From: Taeniopygia guttata | Lineage: Eukaryota > Chordata > Aves > Passeriformes > Estrildidae | NCBI RefSeq assembly: GCF_048771995.1 | Contig: NC_133063.1 | Location: 57,199,310-57,263,309, forward strand | DNA length: 64,000 nt | Reading direction: 5' to 3' | Shown: one piece after another, positions 37,758 to 51,772 of the stretch | Position numbering within the stretch: position 1 is the first letter of the stretch | How the letters are laid out: each line of letters begins with the position of its first letter | Notes under the pieces: generated by a model | Database searches by the model: none | Seen by the model: the letters and a program-made list of their open reading frames with translations, nothing else | Told to the model about the DNA's origin: nothing | Position numbers and translations under genes: made by a program

Positions 37758-40700
37758 GGCACAAAACCTTGTCTAAGTGATGAGTACCCCTTCCATACTC
37801 CATCAGTGGTTAAAAGAAAGCCAGACAAATGTTTACATTAGGAGTACAGGAAAGGGGAAGGAAATACCTAACAATTTAGTCCGATTGTGCAAATTCATAT
37901 CTGTCTATATTTGCATAGCTGTTGTAAAAGGTGCTTTTTGCCTTCAGAGTTCACATATTTCCTCTTCTTTTGTGGCAGTGTTGAACTTCAGCATACCTGT
38001 AACATAGACCTTTGAAGTATTTTTTCTCCTTATTATGCTGTTGTTTGGTGTCCAAATTGAGTGTTTTGTGTTTATTTTCATCATAGCTGTTGCTAAAGTG
38101 TTCACAGCTTTTTGTGTGACAAGACCTGCTGAGCCAACATAACTAAGAATGTGAAGTCTCTTTGCTTCTTGAACTTTCATCTGTTGCTACTCAAGAATCG
38201 CTGGAGGTTGCAGGGTTGTGGTAGTGTAGCAGCGACTTTGGGTGTCTGGCATGTTTCGTTTTTTTTACTGGTAGTAATGCTTGTGAAAGATCTGATGGAG
38301 CACAGTGTGGAGATTTCAAGCAGAGTTTGTAGGGCCGGCTTGTAGGTGAGAAAAAGCCTTACTGCTTGTAAAATACGTATTTTTGATATGGATTTACTGA
38401 GAGTCTGAAATAGCTTTGAGGTGTTTCAGTATCATTACTGCGTCCCGAAGTAGAACATTAATTGAGCAGAATGGTGCTTTTATACAACGTTGGTAGCGTG
38501 GAAGTTAAATGACAGACAGCTGCTTCAATAAGTGAGGTGTATTTACTGAAATGATCTGTTTTTAGGACTCAAAGTCAATGTGTGAACTATTCCAGATGCA
38601 AATAACTAATGCAGAGCTTTGCTTGCCTGTAACTGGTGGAGGGAAGAAGTGCAGGAATGCCTTGTTGCACACTGCACAGTGCAGATGAGGCCATTCTTAG
38701 GGCAGAAATAGCTTTCTTCACCATAAAGAGAATTTTTGTGGACTTGTCTGTCTGGGAGAGGGTGTTTTAGCTTTCTCAACTGATTGCACGGTGGGTGATC
38801 AAAGCTCATTACTGGCTTACCTTTGACAGTAGCCTGCTTCAGTGAGAAAGGATTCATCTGGGTTGCTCACTCCTAGAGGCTTCCTACAGTTCTGATTAGA
38901 CGGTTGTGTCTGTCAGACTGTTAAAGGCACTCTTGAGTGAGACACGGGGTCCTTACGTTTTGCAAACCTTAGCCACAATTCTTTACCTCTCTGGGTTGTC
39001 TCCTGGTAAAAGGGAGCCTACATGACCTCCAACCCTAACTGACATGTCTAGATACTTCTAAACTTCTTCAGCTGGTGTTCATTGTACATGTAAGCTAAAC
39101 ATTTCTCATTTGAGGAAAGTGAAGTTATATAGTCTGTTATCTTTCCTGCTTTATAGCTCCACTGCTAATGGTGTAAAATTAGATGGTTGTAAATTAGATG
39201 TCTAGTTTCTGTCATATCTTGGTTTAGGTTCATCAGAGGTGTTTAATGTGATACTTTGGAAGATGACTATGACTCCTGCAAGCCAGGTTTGTTAAAGAAG
39301 TACCAGTTTGAACTCTTGTCTGTTTAGGAAAATGAAAAGCACTCTGGTGTATAAGTCTTTTATGTTTTTGTACCAATTAATGTGGTTTCATGGTTGTCTT
39401 GGTTTTGACCCCTCCACCTCTATTCCTACTTCTGCTTTGCTGTTTTGAAGATAAGTGCAATCAGGGCGAATTGGCTCTTCAGAACAGGGTTTTGAGCTAT
39501 ATGCAGTGCTATTGCTCATGTGAAACTACAAATAGGAAAAAGAACAATCCCCATGGGTAGTGCAGGAGGTACTTAAATACAACAGAAGTGTTCAAATTTG
39601 AAGCTTGGCTAGGTTATATTCAGCACAATCGCAGGAAGGATGGGACCAGGGTGAGGGAACAGGAGAGGAGCGGAGCTTGTAGAAGTCCTTTACTTTCATG
39701 AAATTCTGAAGTTACTTCCTGCACTTTCATTTCTATATTTGCACAAATCCAAGATTGTAATAAATGTAATTCTAGAAAAGGTTTTTTTTTTTTCATTTCA
39801 TTCCTAATTGAGTATATTTTATCTTTAATCTGGGGAAATTTATTTTTGCATTTGTTTTCAAAATAAGGTTAAAAACCTGCAATTTTTATGTGGTGCATTT
39901 GAGTGAATCTCTGTAATGCTGCTAAGTGTAAAACTTACTTGGATTGGTATTTCTTAATGGAACAGCTTGAGGTGGATGTTCTCATCACAGCTCTTTGGTT
40001 GAATGAAAAAGAGTCTACCACTAAATCCCATGCACTTAGGTCTTTGCATACAGATTTGCTTGCAAGTTTAGAATTTTGTGGAACTAGTTCAGGAATCTTG
40101 ACTGGCACTTGTCATCCATGCCAAAGCACTCCAGAATCATTATGTAAATACCCTCACACCAGCTGTAGGGTGAGAATGCTGTATGTGGGTGCATGGCCAG
40201 AAGTTGGTGCGTTTCAGTTGCTTACTGTAATTTCCTCTCTTCCGACCTTTATATCTCACCTTCCTGAAAGACACCTGATCACTTTCTACCAAGAACTAAA
40301 GTCTTCTTGGGGGACTATCCACAGGGCAATTTCCATGGAACAATGAATGTGCCACCAGCTGTTCTTGTTCTGTTGCCACAGTAGGTGTGAAGTTATGTGA
40401 GATTGTTTGACCTAATAGAGAAGTTTAAGACAACTCTTGGATTTTAAATTTGAACATATGAGGAGGGGCTCCTACTGGTTTGATTACTACCATTTCTGAA
40501 ATTGTTTGTGTAGCTTTGTCCCCTTAGGCGCTGTTTCAATTCAGGGTAAAGTTTCTGCCAGTTATGCTGTGCAGATGGTGCGTTTAATTCATCTAGTAGT
40601 TTCCCTAAATGTATTCATCTTTAAGACAAAATTTTGTGCAAACTAATAACTGGGACTCATGAAATTACTTTTAGCATGCAATTTCTGTGAAATGCATCCC

Positions 40701-43700
40701 AGAAAAATTTAGTGTGTGCAGTGATTTGATACGCTTCCATGAAGATGAATGTGTCACAGAGTCAGGATGCAAGTACTAGATCTGTACACAGTACTTGAGC
40801 AGAAACAACAGGCACAAAATTAATTAGTCTGGGTCTCTGGGATGTGTTCTTTAGTATTATCTTCACAAGAAGAGTGCAGCACCAGGTACTAAAGAAAATA
40901 GATGTTTAGTGCATAATTGTTGAATCTTTGCTGTTGGGAGGCCTCAGAACATAAAGGTCATTCAAATCAAATATATAAAACTTGCTTTTAGATAGGAATG
41001 TCTATTCTTTACTTAGACCATTTTGAACACTTACTACATTGAGGCAGAGTGTCAGTTTTAGAAATACTGGCACCCCTCAATGAAGGAAAAATGTATATTG
41101 AATGATGAATTATGGTGAGTATACAGTTGACATTGTGTATCTTACTGAGCTTCATGATAGTTTCTGCTCATTTCTGAACTGAAATCATTCCCCCTCTCAT
41201 GTAGTAATGAGGACGTTGAAAGATAAAGATAAACCCAGACCCAAAGCAGTGTATTATGAAAAGACAGCTGCAGTTTAAGCCACCTATTTGTGACACTGAT
41301 CTCTAGAGATGCAGTGGTTGTAAATATTTTGAAATCCTTCAGTTCTTAATTGCTAAAATCTTGAAACTGCAAGCTTTTTTATCTCTTTGCATTCTGATTA
41401 TTATGAATACAATTTTGACACATCTTTATTAAGCCTATTTTAATTTGATTCATACAGACAAAATGAACTGAATGCAAAGGAAGAACCTCTTCTGAAGACT
41501 GGAGTAGCTTCATTTAGCCTGGTCACTTAGCAAAAAATGTATTTCCTCAGAAGAGAGGTTAAAGTATGTGTGCTGTATCTCTCATTATTTGAAGTTGTAC
41601 CTGAAACGGTATATCACACTGGGGACTGTACTATAATTGAGAGGTCATGCAAGAGAGAAAAAAACATAGCAGGTGAATGCAATCTGTGACTTCTAACAAG
41701 TTCACTGAAAGTTACTAAATTTTTGAGCATGCCTGAGAAGTAGAATAACTTACTTCTTCTGTTGACAGAGTTGATAAACATCTACACTGTTATAGTTACA
41801 TCAGTTCACCTAGTCCACTTAAAGTAGGAGCAAGACCTCTAGGAAAACCTTCCTTAACCTGTGTGCTGAGGATGATTGTGCTGCTCTTCTAATTTCATAT
41901 TAGCAGTTAGCAGGGAGACTCACTATAATTTGGCATTCTGAAGCTAATTACATTTACTGTACTGTCTGTGCAGGCTAATTTTGAAGGCTTATAAGGTTAG
42001 GTGTGAGAGGAAGGGGAAAAAGATCTTCCATAATATATATTGAAATGGTTATGTGTTTTGGAGACTTTTGTTCACTGTAAATCTAGAACCTACTTGCTGG
42101 CCTTTGTTTTTTGCCAGTAGTAATAAGTTTTTCATACATTTACAGCTGTTTATTGTATGAACAGCTGACAAAAACTCAGACTCTCAGAGGTATGGTGAGC
42201 TGGCTCCTGGGTAGAACAAAGACCTTTGTCAGAGTAGGAAAGAGGTTCCCCCCAACTCTCAGAACACAAATGTAGAGGCAGCTGGCAGCATGAGTGCAGA
42301 TCGGAAACATATCTGCAAACTTAATTCCCCCAGTTGTGTTACTGAAGTGCAAGGATTTATTTTTGTTTTACTGTCTTTAAGGATTTCAGTACTTAGCATA
42401 TAAAACTGTATGCTTTTGTATTCTGGTTTTTGGGTTGTATGAAAAGCTTTTATGCACAGAGAATAGTTGCTAAAAAGGAGGAATGGACGTGCTTGCACAC
42501 GTGGTGTGATTTGTCTTGTGGTGAGGAACAGGGGAGTCATTTGGGTTAAACTAGATTAAATAAATAAACCCTGTAGGTCCTGGAGCCCTTAGGTTTCCCT
42601 GAATACAGCATTATGTGGGAGTGTTATGGAAATAGTCATTCAAAATAAGCAACCTTGATGTTTGTAAACCGGTATCTTGTGCTTACTATTGTAATTTCCT
42701 TCTATAGACATGATACCACTTATTTTGCATATATGTTATTGCTTAGATAACATTTAAGGAATGCTACTTGCTCCCTCCTTAATTTTTCTGTGTGCCTAAA
42801 CCATTACCATAGTCTTGATTTAGCTGTGTGACTGCTTTAGCTCCAGTGTTTTGTTTATTCTGCCTTTTCACCCTCTAACTTGGCAACAGTATTTGGAGAG
42901 AAGTTTGTGAGGGAGAGATGCTCCATATGCTTTGAAGGGTAGGCACCACTGAATCAAATCAGGTTCTCCATACACAAAGAAAAGGAATTTGAATGCAGCA
43001 GCATGATAAGAAGTGTACCCAATTGTACTATACAGGGTAAATGATGTATAAAAAGTGGTGTCTTCCACAGATCGACCAAGGTAGTGTTGTACTTCAGTTT
43101 GTTTGTTTGCTGAGAGTAAATTGCTTTTCCTTGAAGAACAAAATGAAAAAGGTTTTATCACAACCTTCATAATTGGCAAACAGTTGTTTTTTTAATTTGG
43201 CTTTGTAAACTATTATGAATCTTCCAGTCTGAAAAATAATAGAAACTAGTTTCTTCTTTAATTTGAAGAGCATTTCTAACATGCTATACTACCACTTTTA
43301 ACATATGTGTTATTGAATACTTTGGGAGTCTTCCTTGAGAAAAAAGGTTTAAACTTAGCTGAGTTGTGATCTCAGACAAAATAACTGATACTTAATATTA
43401 AAACAAAAACTACTCAAATTCACTAATGAGAATAAGTTATTATAATGTATTAATTAAACTACTTTTTTATCTTGTTCCATTCTGTGCCAGTCATGGAGTC
43501 ATAAAGCTGTTATTGTTCTCAGTTCTGTCTTGCATATAGAAGACACTGAGTTTACTTACAGCAGACTTGAGTGTTTAGGCTGCTTTTTAACTCATTTTTT
43601 AGGCTCCTTAGAAGACAAATCTGTTCACTGAAAATAGAAATCAATTTAAAACTGGTTACAGCCACCATTTTCTGAGCCTCTTACACTGTTTTTAAATCAC

Positions 43701-45509
43701 TTTGCTTTGCAGTTATTCAACTACATTGTCTGTAAAGAGCAAGAGCTAGTAAGAATTTAGGATTCTTAAAGGACATAGTAATGCATTTCTGAATACTGTT
43801 TAGACTAGTTCACTGACATGTACAGGGTTATCAAAGCACAGCAGGCTCAACACTAATGATACAGTGATTTGTACTATTCAAAATATTCTGTGTAAGTGAG
43901 AAAGCCAAGCCGACTTTTGACGCATGAAGATAAGGGATGGCAATCACTGATCACCCTGCTAAGTCCAAATGACCTATCTCTAATTGTAGACTTAACACTC
44001 TTTTTGTTTCCTTTTTTTAATCTTGCTTGCATGGCAAAATATGTCAGCTACTTAAGGCACTTTTTAGATTATGTAGAGCTGCATTTCTGGAATGCAAGGA
44101 TCATTTTGGTTCTCTTTGGCATCATAATGCTGCCTTTCGTACTTTTCTGGCCCTCTCTTCAGATTATTGGTTTGTACTGTGTTCATCTGCTGCAAATAAA
44201 TAGTGGGATGAAGTTTCTTGTCCATGACCTTTACTGTTACAGTTTTTCATAACTTGTGTAATTTGAAAGCTTCATTGGGTTCCTTTTTAGTTTGATGCTT
44301 AGATCAGTTCTTTTTCTTACTGCCTTTATTATGATTGTTTTTTGAAACTTTGTATAAATGGAGGAATCCACTAGTCTTGAAATGTGGTTCATTCAGTGAA
44401 GATCTGTATGTATTAAGGTTTACTAAAAGCTACAGCTTGCCTTTGCAATTTGATTGTCTCTGTAAAAAGTCTGGGGCTTGGTTATCTATGCTATGCCTGT
44501 GTAGTATGTCACTGGACATTCCAGCTACTAACATAGTTTTGACTGCATCTACAGTTGAAGAACATGAAACCTTGCAGTGTTGATGAGTTTTAAATTGAAT
44601 TTGCAAGAATGCCATGGGCTATAAGGCATATGCTACTAATATGGAACATCCTGAATTATGATTAAGTGCTTGCAAAACTTTAATCTAATTTTCAAAATGG
44701 GTGAAGTCAGATTTGCAGAGTATTCCGTACCTAAGTTTGTGCACAGGTGTATAGCACAGCAGCAGTTATGCAGCTGATAACTTTGTGCATGTTTGTATTT
44801 GTTGGCACTAAAATGTTTTTTAAAAAATACAACAAAACCAGGTCATCATTGGTTTCTTTCAAGAAATTACTGCTCCATGAAGAATAAGATTGTTAAACAA
44901 AAGCAGTGCCCCTTTTCTGTTGAGCTTTTAACATTTGTCACTGTGTTTGCTGGCAGTTGAATTTAAGCTTTGGAATTTTGGGGCAATTATCAATAGGGCT
45001 TAATCCTGTTGTCTCCTTGGATTGTGTTGAGTTATGGGTGTTTTTGTCTGTTTTTTTTTTCTTTTGGGGTATTTTTGGTTTTTGGCCTTTTTTTTTTTTT
45101 TGATGATGTTTGCTTGGTTTTGTTTCTTTTTTGTCTTTTTTCTCTCATTTTAATTGACTAGGTGGGAGTTGAAACTCGTTAGTCTATTATAATTTTTTTT
45201 TTTTTTTTGGCACAGTTATCCAGGAAGAAAGATAGTTCTGTTTCTGGGATTTTGAGCTCTCAGTCAAGGCTGAAGAGTATTACTAGCATGCTTACAAAAC
45301 TGTTAGGGCAGTAAATGCAAGGTCTTAAGAAGTCAGTAATTTTATCTGACTCCTTCCCAAGATTTCTGTCTACTTTAAAGACATGGCATGGCAGACTGGT
45401 GAGGAATTCACTATGACAGCAAAAAGTGTTTGCTTCTGCTGAGGGGGAACTTCCTGTTTTTCACTTTATCTTGTCACTGGGCATCATGGACAAGAGTGTG
45501 ACTCAGTTG

Positions 45510-45822
45510 GCTTTATGCTCTCTCTTTAGGTATTTCTTGAGACAAATTGATGAGACCTCCCTTAGCCTTCTCTCTGCAGGCTGACCAGACCGAATAGTCA
45601 CAGCCTTTTTTTTCTGTGTGAGGTGTTTCAGCTCCCACATCACCTTTGTGGCCCTGTCCTGGACTCGCTTGAGTAGGTCCATGTCTGTCTTGTAATGGTG
45701 AGCTCCGTCCTGGACACAGCACTTCAGGTGTGGCCTCAGTGGTGCAGAGAGGGAGGACCACAATCCTTGATCAGCTGGCAGCACTCCTCCTGCAGCCCAG
45801 GAATAACACTAGCTGCTTTTGC
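45510..45822 (-). mobile_element. CR1 LINE fragment in ZSWIM6 intron 1
   Basis: The minus-strand frame at 45503-45784 reads LRPHLKCCVQDGAHHYKTDM and then LLKRVQDRATKVM. This is the C-terminal part of CR1 reverse transcriptase (consensus style RPHLEYCVQFWAPHYKKD...LERVQRRATK). It is inserted antisense to ZSWIM6, truncated at both ends, and frameshifted relative to intact CR1. Confidence 0.85.
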
Positions 45823-48800
45823 TTAAAATAACAATCAAAAGAGAGCATTTTAACTGGTTCTGATTTCAGACAGCCCTTAAACCCAAATAAAAGTGGAATA
45901 ACACTTAAAAAGCAATCACAACTCTGCATTTACCCTGCCAGTGTAACTGGAACAATTTCCTTCTTAACAGGAGTTTTCAAGCTTGAATTTTTAACACCAG
46001 TATTAACACCATTCTCTTAGTGGATGGACATCAGAATTGATGCTGCTTTATTTGTGATGAGCTACAAAATAATTAATGAATTGCGTATTCTCTGTTATCA
46101 TAAGGTTTTCTGTCTGTTTCTATGATTTGCTTGGATTTCTTCTTACTAGGACTTCGTTGCTTTAGTTCACACAGATAAGACTCTTGAGGCATGAGGGTAC
46201 TTCTATAAGCTTTACCTGGATTCTTTTCCCCACTTCTGTACTTCCCTCAGATTATCTTGAATAGAGCGAAGTGTGGGTAAAGAGGAATTGAGTCTCTCTT
46301 GGAGAAATTTTGGCTACTTTATATCTTATCTATGCAATGAAAAAAACTTGATTTGGTTTTTATTATGTGCTTTTAATAGAACAAGAAGAAAGCTTTATAA
46401 TGGTTTATTTACCTTCTGGTTTCATTACTGACCTCAGCTGAAATGGAAACAGTGGTGTAGGTGGAGAAAACTATCAGTCACGATCTGTTCCTTGCCCTTT
46501 ATTTCTTCCCCCTTTCACGAGCAAATGTCAAGATAGCTCTGACTATTCCAGAATGTACATAAACTTTACAAGGAATCTCCTGCAATTGCATATTACCTAA
46601 ACTCAAAAATTATAGCTGCAAAAGATGAGTGGCAACTTTCTGGCCAAATACTGAAAAATGTTTCAGTAGAGCAGAAAATGCTGTGTATGTGAAGTAGTTT
46701 TCAAGACAATGATTATTTGCCCTTAAAAAGTATTATTTTTTAGAGAAAGTGACAAGCAAGTTTATCACAGTTAGAGAAAGTGACAAACAAGATAAATAAC
46801 TGCAAAATTACATTTGAAAAGTGAAATTAGTTGAAAGTTCCTTTCTTAACAGCAAATCTTTTCTTTAAAGTGGCCCAGAGGCTCTCAGTTTTCAGTCTGT
46901 GTGACTTCCATGTGCAGCAAGACTTGCAGTATAAGCAATTTCATGCAGGTGAAGGGATAACTAAATAACAACTGTGTACTGATTATTTTTTTCCCTTTTA
47001 TAATGAAAATTTGGGTTTTCTGTTCGCAGTTCAACCTAGAAACTTGTTTTGAAATGGAGCAGCAGACAGCTGATCTGTGCTTCCTTCTACTCCTTCCTTC
47101 CTGCTATTTGAGAAGTCACTTATGTTTGCAGAAGATAAATAGTGCAATAGAGTTTAGAAAAGAATAAAATTAAAATGTGTTTGTTTCCTGAAGTTCAGGT
47201 TTAGGGTGTGCTATTGTTTCTGGTTTTTTTATAATAAACAGATTTGTTCTTTCTGGTTTCTGATTATGCTTAAAAAATTCAGGTTATGTTTCAGACATGT
47301 ATGGTTAGAAGTCCAGAAAGTAGGGATTAAATAGATACAGATACCACATTGTAGTCCAAGTTTTAGTCCATGCTCTCAGAAGAAAATTTGAAGTGCAGTA
47401 ATGATAGATCATCACCAATGTTTGCAGGTAATTCCTCCTAAATAAAACAAAAGAACTTGTTTTGGAAATAAGACATATTGAGCAGGTGGATATAAATTTG
47501 AAGGTAAATGTCATGCTAGAGATGCCAGTGCTTTCTAAGCACTTTGTTTAGAATACACTGCAGAAATACTAATAGAAATAGATGCTGTGTTGATCTTGAG
47601 TATAATACAAAGAATGCATGATATTTAAAGGTAAGTTCATATATTGTGTAGTGAATCATTGAAGATGTGAGACTAAGTAAAAATATAAAATGCTTAGTAT
47701 GATGCCAGGCACAGGAAAGTATCTCAAGTGCAGCAGAGGACGCATAATTATTACATTAGTGACAAGTGAGCTTTGTTCCTTCATGTTCCCTTCATGCTGT
47801 GAACAGCTTTAACAAAGTATTTATTTCATCAATCCCATCAACACAAAATTTTGCCTTGCCTCTTCCTTAAAATTCAATCCAGTCATCAAAATAGTTAAGA
47901 AAATATCTGGGTACAAGGCAGGTAGAGCAAATTAGATTCTTTGGTGTAAGAATTGATTAGGGAGAGTTGGGAGTTCTACAAGTCCACTCTGAAATTAAAT
48001 AGTACTGGAATTTATGGATTGGAGAGCATCTTAATGGGTTTGAAATTAATACCCAACCAAATGAGGCAAATGTATATTCTCAGTCCGAAAGACCAAGTTA
48101 TTTAGGTCTAAGAAACTTGGTTTGACAGGACTATTTGTGCAAGTATATCTGTAGAGTTTTTGTTTTAATTTTAGTTCTTTTCCGTACTTAGGAGGGAATT
48201 ATCAACAAATAAAATTAACCTTGGCTGCTTCTGTTCTAGTTCTGTACCTCTAAAGAACACTACCTTTGTCAGTAGAGAACAGTACAATTAAGGCAATATT
48301 GAGGTGTTTCAGATCATCTTTAGAAGTTCTGTACATTTTTATACAGTTTTGTGTATTAAATCTGTTTTGTCAAGGTGACAGAAGAATTATCATGCTTCAG
48401 ATCATTTTCTTTAACTAAAAGTGACAGGATGGGCTAACTTCTTGCTTTTTCCTAAAATTTTGGAAGACAGCGTACAGCTTGGTGAGGTTTGGGCGTTGAG
48501 CGGTTTTGTTTCTGTTCAGCCAGAGCTGAGCCCCTCTCTGTACTTGAGTCTCTTTAGACAAAATAACCACTTCTTAACCTATTGATTAGACCATGTCTCA
48601 TGAGGCAGCTAGGATGAGAACATATTTCTTTCCCAGTTCTCTCATTCTGCACCAGGCAGTGAAATAGCAGGTGAAACTGGCTTTTGTACATCAGTAGATT
48701 CTACCTAGGCAATTTATTTTGACCGGGAAGTGACACTTTTGTTCTAGCCAACATCCTCCTGGAGAGAGAAGATAAAATAACTTAGAGAAGTATTTCACAC

Positions 48801-49247
48801 CTTGGAAGTTGATATTACTGCAGCCAAATCTGTCATTGTCACTGCAACTGAATTTGTCACAGCAGTTAAATATTTTGGTTTCACTTGTAAACCATTAGTT
48901 TTTTCACCTTCTACAGTACTTAAGTTGTCTGTTTAACGCTTGGAGCATGGGACATGCACTGGGTTCTTAGTAGGAGTTTTGGCATAGCTTTGGCTAAGAT
49001 GTTATAATTTGTGTCCTTACATACTGACTTAAGTATTATCCTAGATAAAATTTGAGGTCACTACCACCTCATAATGAGACTTGAGAGGCTGCTCTTTGAA
49101 AAATACTTCTAAAAAATTGTGTTCTTTGAAGTAAGAATGGTGAAGATTTGAAGTAGAGAAATTTGATTATGATGTTATCCTTAAGGAATATGGTAGTTCA
49201 GGAATAGCAAGAAGCAAATTCTGTGTAAATGTTGTTTGTATTTTGTT
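45823..49247. other. Intron 1 interior, nothing recognised
   Basis: AT-rich sequence. The only small feature is a 31-bp-spaced repeat of TAGAGAAAGTGACAA[G/A]CAAG at 46741-46760 and 46772-46791. Confidence 0.5.
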
Positions 49248-49333
49248 ATTGCCAAACTATTTGTATTAAAATGTAGGATCCTTTTCTCCAAGGAGAAAAG
49301 GATCCTACATTTTAATACAAATAGTTTAGCAAT
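49248..49333. repeat. Near-perfect inverted repeat, 42-bp arms, 2-nt spacer
   Basis: The left arm (49248-49289) and right arm (49292-49333) are reverse complements over 42 bp with one mismatch. They are separated only by AA at 49290-49291. The core is GGATCCTTTTCTCC, mirrored as GGAGAAAAGGATCC. A diverged fragment of the same phrases (CCTACATTTTCTCCAAGGAA) follows at 49336-49355. The ends do not look like a known transposon. A replication template switch is the likeliest origin. The 2-nt loop is too short for a standard pre-miRNA. Confidence 0.9.
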
Positions 49334-51670
49334 TTCCTACATTTTCTCCAAGGAAGTTTTCCTAAAGATCTTTGAAGAAGGTGACTTATACAAGGGTGGG
49401 TTGGTTTCTAGGTCTCAGTTTTGCATGCCCAGTTTCTGAAGTTTTGTCTGTTCAGGAGCTTGAAGAGGCTTTCCAAGAGTTGCCATTTTGAGGTGACTAA
49501 GAGGGTTGGGTGGCTGCTAGCCTGCTTTGAACTTCATTTTCTCAGTGGGACTGTCCCTTAACAAAGGCAGTCTGGATCAAACTCCTTGAGACCTTGGTAC
49601 TGTTGTCATTAGCTTCGATGGTTCTTTCTGTTTTTAGCAACCTGTCTTTAACTTGCGACAAAATCCATTAGTGTGCCATGATACTAATGACCCTTCTTCC
49701 CCACACCCTGCCCCAGCATTTGTAAATGGAAGTTGAATTCAATGTTTGGGTATTAACTGAACATTACTACTGTAGGTGGTGGTGGTGCTGTCATGACATT
49801 CTGCAAGTTTTGGATTTTTCTAGTGTCTCTCTTTTTTCTGTAATGGTAGCTTTTCTTGGATTGTCAATTTTTTTGCATTTGTTGAATGGGCTTTGAGTCA
49901 CTAATGCCTCCTAATTTTGCCATATGAAAGTTACCCTTTAGTGTTTCAATGCACTTCAAACATTGTTAATTTTATGTTTTGTTTCAGCAATACAATATTT
50001 CAAAAACTGGCTTTTCTATGTTGGTGCAAGGCTGGAGTTTTTCAAATTTTTTGTAAAACCAATAAAATGTCTTCAAGAAAGGGTAATTGCTCAGAACAGT
50101 CTGTTTTAAACAGGTAGTTGTCTAGCAGTTTATGAACTGTGTTTATTTTTAAGTATCTGAAATTCCTTTCTTGTGTAACGGTTTCTGTTTTTCAGTGCAC
50201 AATTTTAGGACTGTACTGCTGGAGCATAATATACTGTCATTGTATTTTTGCTTTATTTTTTAACCCTGTGATGATGACATTCTTTCAGTTGCAAGAGTTA
50301 CCGTCCTTAGTGGCTGATGATGCTTCCTTAGAGTATATTGCTATTTATCATGAGCAGTATATTATAGGAAGACAATACAAGGAAGTTTCTAGTGTGAACT
50401 AGGACAGCTTTTTGTACAGGACAGAAGATAGCATAGTAAACTCCAGCAAGTTGCATAACTGGAGTTTCTGTCTCTTGTGGATGCTTGACGTTTCAAGAAG
50501 AGAGGTTTAACTCTTGTTAGATATTTAGAAAACTGTTCTGAAAGAGAGTAACTAGCCATATATCCCCTGAACCAGGTAATAATAAAATGCAGAGGTTGAA
50601 ACTTGGTGTTTTTCACTTGAAATTGCAAGGAGTTTAGTTGTGTATTTAGACTGTCTGTAGTCTGTGGAAGTATTCCTTGATCAGTACACGGTGGTGTCTT
50701 GTTAGCTGAAGGTAGTCATGAGAGTAAAAACTGTTCAGGGACAGTTGCTTTCTCGTCAAGTGAGTAATTTAACTAACATGTAAGTCCTGGGCTTTTTACT
50801 TTGAAATGCACTAGAAAGAGAATGAATGTTAGTGAGGTGTGTGTTTTCACCTACTGTCTTAGTATGGAAGCTGTTGCATTTTTAGTTTAGCCAGTTTTAC
50901 TTTGAAATCTACATTTTAAACTAGTGAAAACCTTTTAAAGTGGCCAAGATGCAAATGTTTGCAAGTATACTTTACCATGGCCTGTGGGACTCTGTATATA
51001 TTTTTGATTCAGACTGTGGTTTCACTCATGTTTTTCTCAATGTCTGTATAAGATGGAGTTGATCTCAGCTGCCTTCTTCTGTCTTTGTGCTGTTCCTTTA
51101 CTTAGGCAGAAGTGTTGTTTGGTTTGCGTTTTTTCAGTGTGTCATGGCATGGTGATGTGGATCAAGGAATAACTAGTGAAACATAGTGAGGTTTTGGTTT
51201 TTTGGGTTTTTTTATTTTTTTAATTTGGGTGGGGGTTTTTTCCCCCCCTCCTAGGTAGGTCCATTTCATGACCATGTAAAACCACAGCGAGGAGTTTTGG
51301 TCAAACTTGGTAAGACAGAATAGGAACAAAAATAAGTGCCAGTGGCTGGACCATCTTCTCTCTTTTCCCTAAATGCTGAACGTAATGCATGAGGTCATGC
51401 CTGCGGGTATGTTAGCCTGAGGTGCTATGGATTTCCCAATCCTAATCCTAAACCATTAATAAAACCTTTTTTTTACCTTATTTCTTCTAAGCTGTGCTTA
51501 TGCTAAATCTTTGTCCAAGGAGAAGTGGGGCATCAGCTTTATGTTTGGCTTACCCAGTTTCTTCTAGCCAGCTCTTAAATTACATTAGGTCTGGCTGATG
51601 AAGCTTTTCTGAAAGACAGGATGGAAGGAGGAAAACCATGTCCTGCCACCCAAAAGTAAGTGGATAGCCA
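49334..51670. other. Intron 1 interior, nothing recognised
   Basis: AT-rich sequence with a T-rich/poly-pyrimidine tract at 51189-51252. Short open frames do not resemble known proteins. Confidence 0.5.
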
Positions 51671-51772
51671 AGTTATCTATTAAATGTAAAAGAAGTACAG
51701 AGCCCATGTGTAAAGCAGAGACCAAATTTGTAATCATCAAAGAACCTAAAAGTCATGGCCCCAACAGCAAGT
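51671..51772 (+). repeat. 102-bp dispersed direct duplication, copy 1
   Basis: Identical to 53952-54053 at 99 of 102 positions by eye, with no gaps. The flanks do not match. It has no poly(A) tail, no inverted termini and no resemblance to a known repeat family. Confidence 0.9.

Larger units (their letters stand above)
26251..45509. other. Intron 1 interior, mostly nothing recognised
   Basis: AT-rich intronic DNA. Within it are a small hairpin at 26831-26855 (11-bp arms ACAACTCCTTT, 3-nt loop) and a (TTTA)n/(TTA)n repeat at 31889-31910. A T/G-rich tract lies at 37676-37757, and T-rich tracts at 45047-45140 and 45190-45208. A long minus-strand open frame at 34835-35734 is treated separately. 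No exon, RNA gene or transposon family was recognised. Confidence 0.5.

Noticed and set aside
39903..40346. 147-codon plus-strand open frame
   Set aside because: It starts at GTG, has ordinary composition and matches nothing I recognise. It has no splice or promoter context.
49248..49333. Canonical microRNA precursor
   Set aside because: The 2-nt loop and almost fully paired 42-bp arms do not fit a normal pre-miRNA. It is kept as a hairpin of unknown role.
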